Part shown: in pieces, positions 32,483 through 37,686 of the stretch | Layout: each line of letters opens with the position of its first letter | Position numbering within the stretch: the first letter of the stretch is position 1 | IMG/VR virus record: IMGVR_UViG_3300034073_002693 | Coordinates: 1-37,686 of that record | Strand: one strand, 5' to 3' | Length of the DNA: 37,686 nucleotides | Source: a virus | The notes under the pieces: model-generated | Databases searched by the model: none | The model's input: the letters and a program-made list of their open reading frames with translations, nothing else | Told to the model about the DNA's origin: nothing | Program-made: the position numbers and the translations under genes

Positions 32483-35400
32483 GTTATATTAAATAAATCA
32501 ATAATTTTAGTCTCAGGTGTTATAGTTACACCATTATAATTAAAAAATCCTGTAACAAAATTTAAATAATTATTATTTGATCTAGGACCAGTGGCGTAAG
32601 TAGCTAAATACTGATACAAATTTGGTTCATATAAAAATTTAACTCCTGGTACACATTTTTTTTGTTCTGAACTATAATCATTTGCTATAGTAATTTCTTT
32701 TCCAACAGAATTTCCGTAAAAAGCAGTTTTTCCTTTAGCATTTTTTACATCTTGAGGTGCTGAAGATAATTTATTTACAGAAGAATAGATGTATTTGGCT
32801 TGAGCCAAGGTACCATTTACTATATCACCTAGATTTGTGTTTTTACCACTATCAGTGTTACCAATATTACCTGGGTTTTTAGTGGTGTAAGCTCTGGCAG
32901 CTCGACTGTTGCCTTCTTTTGGGAAATAACCTTCTTGAATTGCCTGAGCAACCATCAATAACTTAATGCCTTTAGGTAATGATTTTATTGTACTGTTACT
33001 TTCAAATAATGGTGCGTATTCTTGCCAAAGATATTTTTGGTTTTTACGATCAATATCATTCCATTTTATACCACCTTTTATCCCAACACTTTTATCTTTT
33101 AAAACTGACGGTTTATATTGGTTAGGATCTGCAGGTCCTGAAGTTGGTGTACAACCCCCTCCTGTAACAGGTGAGTTATTCGAATTTCCCTGTCTAGCAC
33201 CACCAGGTATGTAATGTTCGTAAATTGGATCTCCAATTGGGACATTGGCCGGCTTACCGAATTCAGCGGTATTTAACAATGTATATGTAAATGATCTTAC
33301 AGGTACACTATCACCTTCTTTTAATGTAGAACCGTTTGGTATAAAATTTTTGAGTTGGCCTAAAACCACTTTGGTTGTTGATGATCCTACTTGTGGGTTT
33401 TTAGCCTTTGTTAAAACGATATCTAAAAACTCCATGTAGTCACCAGGTAATTTAAATACTTGACATCCGGCCGACCAATCATCAACTTCTTTTAAAGAAC
33501 TAGTTTTAGTACCACTTGCGTGAATATTCATATTAGGTGTATCTAAAGTTAAAGATTTTATTCTTTTTTCGGCCCAAATGTCTTTATCATTATCCCTATA
33601 GATTAACATGGGTCTTTGGTTACTTAGAGCCGAATATTTACTTAAATGTATACCTGTTATATGAGAGCCTACATACTGACCTTCAGCTATAAATCCGGCA
33701 CCTAACTTAGATTTAGCCTCAGTAGGGTCAGTATTGACAGTGTAAATTTGTCCACCCGTAACACCAGGGTCGGTAGTAATTTGCCAAACTTTAAATTGCC
33801 AATTATTTTTACAACTAGTGCAAGTAGGGTCTTTATAGAAAACAGCTAAATAATCATCAAAAGAGTTTGGTGTCTGAACAAAATTTCTTATACCAACTAT
33901 ATTAACAACATATGGGTCGGTATATATTATATAAGGTTTATTAGGATCATAAACACCGTCTTTAATCAAAATATTTCTAGCATCTTTTAAAAATCTAGTA
34001 CCACTTTCAGTATTAGGTCTTTTTTCAGAATAAAAAACTCCTTTATTTTTATTCATCACTGTTAATATCTCATCTAAGGTAGGTGGGGTTTTTACAGACT
34101 CTTCTTTAGTTATTATTTGTTCAAACTCTCCTGTTGAAAACACTTCTGTAGTAGTACCAACGCTAGTACCGTCACCGCCTTTAACCACTTCAGATAAAGG
34201 TCTTCCAGTAGTACTTGGTGTAACACCTTTAAAGGATATATTCATCGCAACAGCCGCATCGGTAACAATAGGTACTGTTGCTCTTGGTTGTCTAACACCT
34301 TTGAATGTAGTTGTTGCGTGATTAGGTTTAATATTGTGTCTAACTTCCGTTATAATAAAAGCACCACTAAACATAGGTACACCTTGTAAATCAAAATAAC
34401 TCATAGGTTGTATCATCATATTACCTAGAGATTCTATAGTACATGTATAAGAACGAGTTAGATACATAGCATTTAGATTTTGACCCTTACTAGATTTATC
34501 ATTACCACCTTGTTGTGTCAGTTTGTCAATAACTAATAAAGACTCAGCTGTCTCACTAAATTCTGATTGATCTAATTGTATATTTTTAAAGTGGTTTTGA
34601 TTTTCAGCCCCATATAAAACTCTAAAAGCAGTATAACCTTCACTTTGATATGAAGGATCATTTGGGTTCGCTATTTCATCAGGTTTGTTAGGGTCTTGGA
34701 AGCTAAATCCGTCGTCTTCTATATTATCTAGAATTTCTTGATCTATGGGACAATTAACATTTGTTTTCATTTTTAATTGTCTAGATGACCCACCAACAAA
34801 CATACATAAAAATAAAGGGCCACAACTAACGTCATCTAAACTAAGGACAGGTCTAAACATATTTAAAACATCTTCATCTTTTACACCCTTAACCCCAAAA
34901 TTAACATAGGTTGGTAGTGGAAAGAACATATACTCATTTTCTGTTAATAAATCAGAAATATACTGATATAAACTAATTTTTTTATTATCCTTAAGTTCGT
35001 TTAATTTTGTAATATCTATCACTGCGATATCACCAATATCACCCATAACTCTATTAACGTATTCAAAATGTGATGCTAATGTAGCCTTTGGTGTAGATCC
35101 TCTACCACCACAAGAACTTCCTGTTCCAGTTTCTCTAATATTAAAAAATAATTTCCCTGTACTTGATGCGGAAATCCATTTATCGGATAAAGATTTAAAG
35201 GTTCTATAAAGAGATAATTTAATATCATCATCATCTAATATTGTATCACCTAAACCAGAAATTTCTTCTTTACCTTGCTCTACTAAATCTTTTTTTCTAT
35301 CTTCAATGGAAGCTCTGTAATTAGTATAAAAAGAAGTTAAATAAGTAGTTAATTGTTTTTCACTGACAACAAAACCTTCATTACCGTTTAAATTAAAATT

Positions 35401-37686
35401 GTTATTATTATTAGTATCCCCTATACCATACCAAATTTTAGGTGTTGAATTTAAAATCCAATACTGGTCCGTCAAAAGTTTCATTAAGGTTTCGTTTTGA
35501 TTGGGGGCTAGTAACCAATTATCTACAAGTAGTCCGTTAAATAAATTGTAAGCCGGGGTTTTATCACCGTTAAAATAAGAATATTTACTAGGTGATATGG
35601 TTCTAACTGAGGCTGAAGTATCAAAATTTATCGGATCTATAATTTTTAACATATCATTCCATTCACTACTTATTGTCCAATCCTCAAATATTTTAACTAT
35701 GTAGTTTTTAACATTGTCAGGTAAATACTGTATGACCATACCTAAATTACCGTCTTCATATCTAGATCTAGTAGTATATTCACCATTTATATTGCCAGGT
35801 CCGTGTAAATACTGTGGGTTAGTAGTTGTTATTTCAGAAGTACCAACAGTACTTTCATCATAATTTTTACCGTCAATAGTGTTAGGCATCAAAGTAACAT
35901 AATCTTGAAGTCCTATCCATTGGTCGGTTATTAAAACAAAATTGGTACCGCCACCATCATCCCCATCATTAAAAACTTCTGGTGAAACATAAGGTATGTG
36001 GTGTGGTGCTATATAAATAAAAGGCCAAGAATAATCTTTAGTTATATCTAACCTATTAGATCCACCACTATTTAGATTTGCCGTAGCTTTACCTAGTTCA
36101 CCTAAACAGGTAGGACATTTTTCTTTTACAAAAGAAAAATATCTAAAACCTATAACATCATAATCACTGTCACCGCCAATATCATGTATAATTTGGCCGT
36201 ATTCTCTATTTTGATAGTTTGACCCAAAAACAGATTTGTTAATATTTTTATTATAATTGATGCGGTTTTGTCCACCATATACACCTTTTAAATAGGTATC
36301 CACATGGTTTCTGGTGTATACGGTTAAAACATCATTATTAGTATCTTTACTGTCGTTAGTAGGCCATTTCCATCTTTTTCTTACGTTTACACTTTCAAAA
36401 CTATTAAATCCTGGTTGTATTAAAGGATCATTACCTTCTGGTGTTTCACCATTACCACAATTATAACAATTTAAAGGTTTTTTCCATTTACTCCAACCAC
36501 CAGTACCATCAGTATTTTTAGTATTAGGGTTATTAACAAATTCACCCCATCGCCAAAGTTGGGATCCTAATGTTAATAACCATGCTTTAGGTACTTTTGA
36601 TACCCCTGCAATAGAATTAAAAGCTTTTAATGACCATATTAAGCTAGGATTACCGTCACTTTGGTTTTTAATACTGTAAAGACGGCCGTCATCGTCAATT
36701 ATCCTTTTAATAAAAGGTGTTGATTTTAAAGAGTGTAAAAATAAATAGGCTAGGTTTTTATTTTGGGTTTCTGGGTTTAGAAGGTCAGCATTAGGTCTAG
36801 CCAACTTTCTAAAATTATTAACATTATCTAACCATATAGGTGTTGTTATTAACCCTGAATATAAATCATTAAGTTCTATTTCTGGAGCTTTTGTACCTTC
36901 AAATGCCGTTTCGGGAATAAATTTTTCTAAAAATTGGGTGTCATTAGGTACTTTCTCTGAGGTGATAGCATTAAAGCCAGTTATTTCTTTAACAAAATCG
37001 TTTTTAAATAAAGCAACACCATTAACTTCTTCATTAGCTACAACCCCTAATTCTTTATTCCAATAAGTTATTAAACCCATATTTGATACCACTTCTCCAC
37101 CATAAGATTCTTTTGTTTGTTTAGTAAAATTACCATCAGAATCTTCCCACCAACTAGACCAATTTATACTATTACTGGTTGTCAAAAAGGACATGATAAA
37201 AGTTGAGAACATTTGATTTTTTCTAAACTCAACAATTTTTTGACCTTCAAAAACGGTTGTTAATTCTTTAGGGTATTTTTCATCATCTTGATTAAATGCT
37301 GAAGTTGCGAAATTAATATCGTTAATACTTTTCTTAAAAACTCTTGCCCAATTATCTAAAGATGCTTTTAATTTTTGGCCGGTGTTATTATTATCTGGAA
37401 AATTTATTTCTTGAAATCCTTGAACTGGTTGTCCATTAGGTGCCTCAATAATCATAATTAAATTACTAGGGTCCATTTTGTGTGGATCAGAATAAATTTT
37501 AATATCACCATTATCCCTATCATTTTTTAAAATAATAGAACCATCACCGTTTGGTTTGTATACATAAAAAGTGTCATCATCTTTAAAACCGTATGTATAG
37601 TTTATTTCAGTATTTGATTGGTCGTATGTTTTTGTTAATGTAACTTTTTTAAGTTGTGAACCTTTAAAAGTGGTTAAACTACCGTT
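32479..37686 (-). CDS. Giant baseplate hub protein with two cell-wall hydrolase-like domains (5' end outside the window)
   Basis: At least 1,735 residues. The frame stays open for 70 codons upstream of the first good Met (37476) to the window edge, so the true start lies outside. Numbering from that Met: a large N-terminal tail domain with paired CxxC (337/340 and 454/457); a gp27/gpD-like hub segment at about 1000-1065 (YTCTIESLGN, SYFDLQGVPMFSGAFIITEV, RHNI, TTTFKGVRQ); an L,D-transpeptidase/carboxypeptidase-like domain at about 1180-1370 with NIHASG (H1319) and WSAGCQVF (C1338); and a lysozyme/glucosaminidase-like domain at about 1470-1640 with AQAIQEGYFPKEG (E1515) and TKNPGNIGNTD. This corresponds to T4 gp27 plus gp5: hub and puncturing enzyme in one chain, acting in the periplasm. 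Enzyme calls are by motif only. Confidence 0.85.
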   Translation of the reverse strand, partial: NGSLTTFKGSQLKKVTLTKTYDQSNTEINYTYGFKDDDTFYVYKPNGDGSIILKNDRDNGDIKIYSDPHKMDPSNLIMIIEAPNGQPVQGFQEINFPDNNNTGQKLKASLDNWARVFKKSINDINFATSAFNQDDEKYPKELTTVFEGQKIVEFRKNQMFSTFIMSFLTTSNSINWSSWWEDSDGNFTKQTKESYGGEVVSNMGLITYWNKELGVVANEEVNGVALFKNDFVKEITGFNAITSEKVPNDTQFLEKFIPETAFEGTKAPEIELNDLYSGLITTPIWLDNVNNFRKLARPNADLLNPETQNKNLAYLFLHSLKSTPFIKRIIDDDGRLYSIKNQSDGNPSLIWSLKAFNSIAGVSKVPKAWLLTLGSQLWRWGEFVNNPNTKNTDGTGGWSKWKKPLNCYNCGNGETPEGNDPLIQPGFNSFESVNVRKRWKWPTNDSKDTNNDVLTVYTRNHVDTYLKGVYGGQNRINYNKNINKSVFGSNYQNREYGQIIHDIGGDSDYDVIGFRYFSFVKEKCPTCLGELGKATANLNSGGSNRLDITKDYSWPFIYIAPHHIPYVSPEVFNDGDDGGGTNFVLITDQWIGLQDYVTLMPNTIDGKNYDESTVGTSEITTTNPQYLHGPGNINGEYTTRSRYEDGNLGMVIQYLPDNVKNYIVKIFEDWTISSEWNDMLKIIDPINFDTSASVRTISPSKYSYFNGDKTPAYNLFNGLLVDNWLLAPNQNETLMKLLTDQYWILNSTPKIWYGIGDTNNNNNFNLNGNEGFVVSEKQLTTYLTSFYTNYRASIEDRKKDLVEQGKEEISGLGDTILDDDDIKLSLYRTFKSLSDKWISASSTGKLFFNIRETGTGSSCGGRGSTPKATLASHFEYVNRVMGDIGDIAVIDITKLNELKDNKKISLYQYISDLLTENEYMFFPLPTYVNFGVKGVKDEDVLNMFRPVLSLDDVSCGPLFLCMFVGGSSRQLKMKTNVNCPIDQEILDNIEDDGFSFQDPNKPDEIANPNDPSYQSEGYTAFRVLYGAENQNHFKNIQLDQSEFSETAESLLVIDKLTQQGGNDKSSKGQNLNAMYLTRSYTCTIESLGNMMIQPMSYFDLQGVPMFSGAFIITEVRHNIKPNHATTTFKGVRQPRATVPIVTDAAVAMNISFKGVTPSTTGRPLSEVVKGGDGTSVGTTTEVFSTGEFEQIITKEESVKTPPTLDEILTVMNKNKGVFYSEKRPNTESGTRFLKDARNILIKDGVYDPNKPYIIYTDPYVVNIVGIRNFVQTPNSFDDYLAVFYKDPTCTSCKNNWQFKVWQITTDPGVTGGQIYTVNTDPTEAKSKLGAGFIAEGQYVGSHITGIHLSKYSALSNQRPMLIYRDNDKDIWAEKRIKSLTLDTPNMNIHASGTKTSSLKEVDDWSAGCQVFKLPGDYMEFLDIVLTKAKNPQVGSSTTKVVLGQLKNFIPNGSTLKEGDSVPVRSFTYTLLNTAEFGKPANVPIGDPIYEHYIPGGARQGNSNNSPVTGGGCTPTSGPADPNQYKPSVLKDKSVGIKGGIKWNDIDRKNQKYLWQEYAPLFESNSTIKSLPKGIKLLMVAQAIQEGYFPKEGNSRAARAYTTKNPGNIGNTDSGKNTNLGDIVNGTLAQAKYIYSSVNKLSSAPQDVKNAKGKTAFYGNSVGKEITIANDYSSEQKKCVPGVKFLYEPNLYQYLATYATGPRSNNNYLNFVTGFFNYNGVTITPETKIIDLFNIT

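Noticed and set aside
1-37686. CRISPR arrays, insertion sequences or integrase/att sites
   Set aside because: No spaced short direct repeats, transposase, or integrase motif were found. The repeats present are coding modules or the edge inverted repeat.

Overview
This window is a gene-dense, AT-rich stretch of a large contractile-tailed (T4-like, myovirus-type) bacteriophage genome. All but one of the genes lie on the minus strand, most are separated by a few bases or overlap by 1-20 bases, and no intergenic gap exceeds 200 bases. The T4-type core is clear: a gp25-like and a gp6-like baseplate wedge protein, a gp41-like replicative helicase, UvsX recombinase, a gp32-like single-strand binding protein with its zinc site, and a T4 RNase H-like flap/5' nuclease. 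A class II (adenosylcobalamin-dependent) ribonucleotide reductase replaces the NrdA/B enzyme of T4. No capsid, portal, terminase, tRNA or CRISPR element is visible.

Several signals suggest a Bacteroidota (Flavobacteria-like) host. Start codons follow A-rich leaders with no Shine-Dalgarno sequence. The only plus-strand gene has a promoter matching the Bacteroidota consensus TTG-N18-TAnnTTTG. Tail proteins carry modules typical of Bacteroidota surface proteins: SprB-like adhesin repeats, GCxDPxAxNY-type cysteine repeats and a YVTN-type beta-propeller. This is inference from sequence features, not from a database match.

Layout: (1) 1-22,159, a long minus-strand tail/baseplate block that starts with gp25 and gp6 and continues through nine further structural genes, most of them not T4-like. 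These include a six-repeat SprB-like protein, a gpI-like protein with eight CC modules, a 770-aa protein with shared Cys modules, a beta-propeller protein, and a 1,028-aa protein with an unexpected membrane-like segment. (2) 22,236-22,882, a strong terminator, a 29-codon mini-gene and an HNH homing endonuclease. (3) 22,952-29,835, the DNA metabolism block, in transcription order gp32, uvsX, a small unknown, the 5' nuclease, a two-repeat unknown, the helicase and nrdJ. (4) 29,997-31,990, four hypothetical genes including a very acidic coiled-coil protein. (5) 32,024-32,482, the single plus-strand gene (DUF6011-like). (6) 32,479-37,686, a giant tail hub protein carrying two putative cell-wall hydrolase domains, open at the window's right edge.

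Five minus-strand gene starts are preceded at 19-24 bases by the same element, (G/A)ATATTTAT, usually running on into TATAAA. Two of these sit directly behind intrinsic terminators, so the element is probably a phage late promoter. The left end of the window begins with a 47-bp perfect inverted repeat that cuts off the first gene and is probably a fold-back assembly or amplification artefact. The tail block looks like a mosaic adhesion apparatus: a conserved T4/P2-type baseplate core decorated with host-like adhesion, propeller and disulfide-rich modules.
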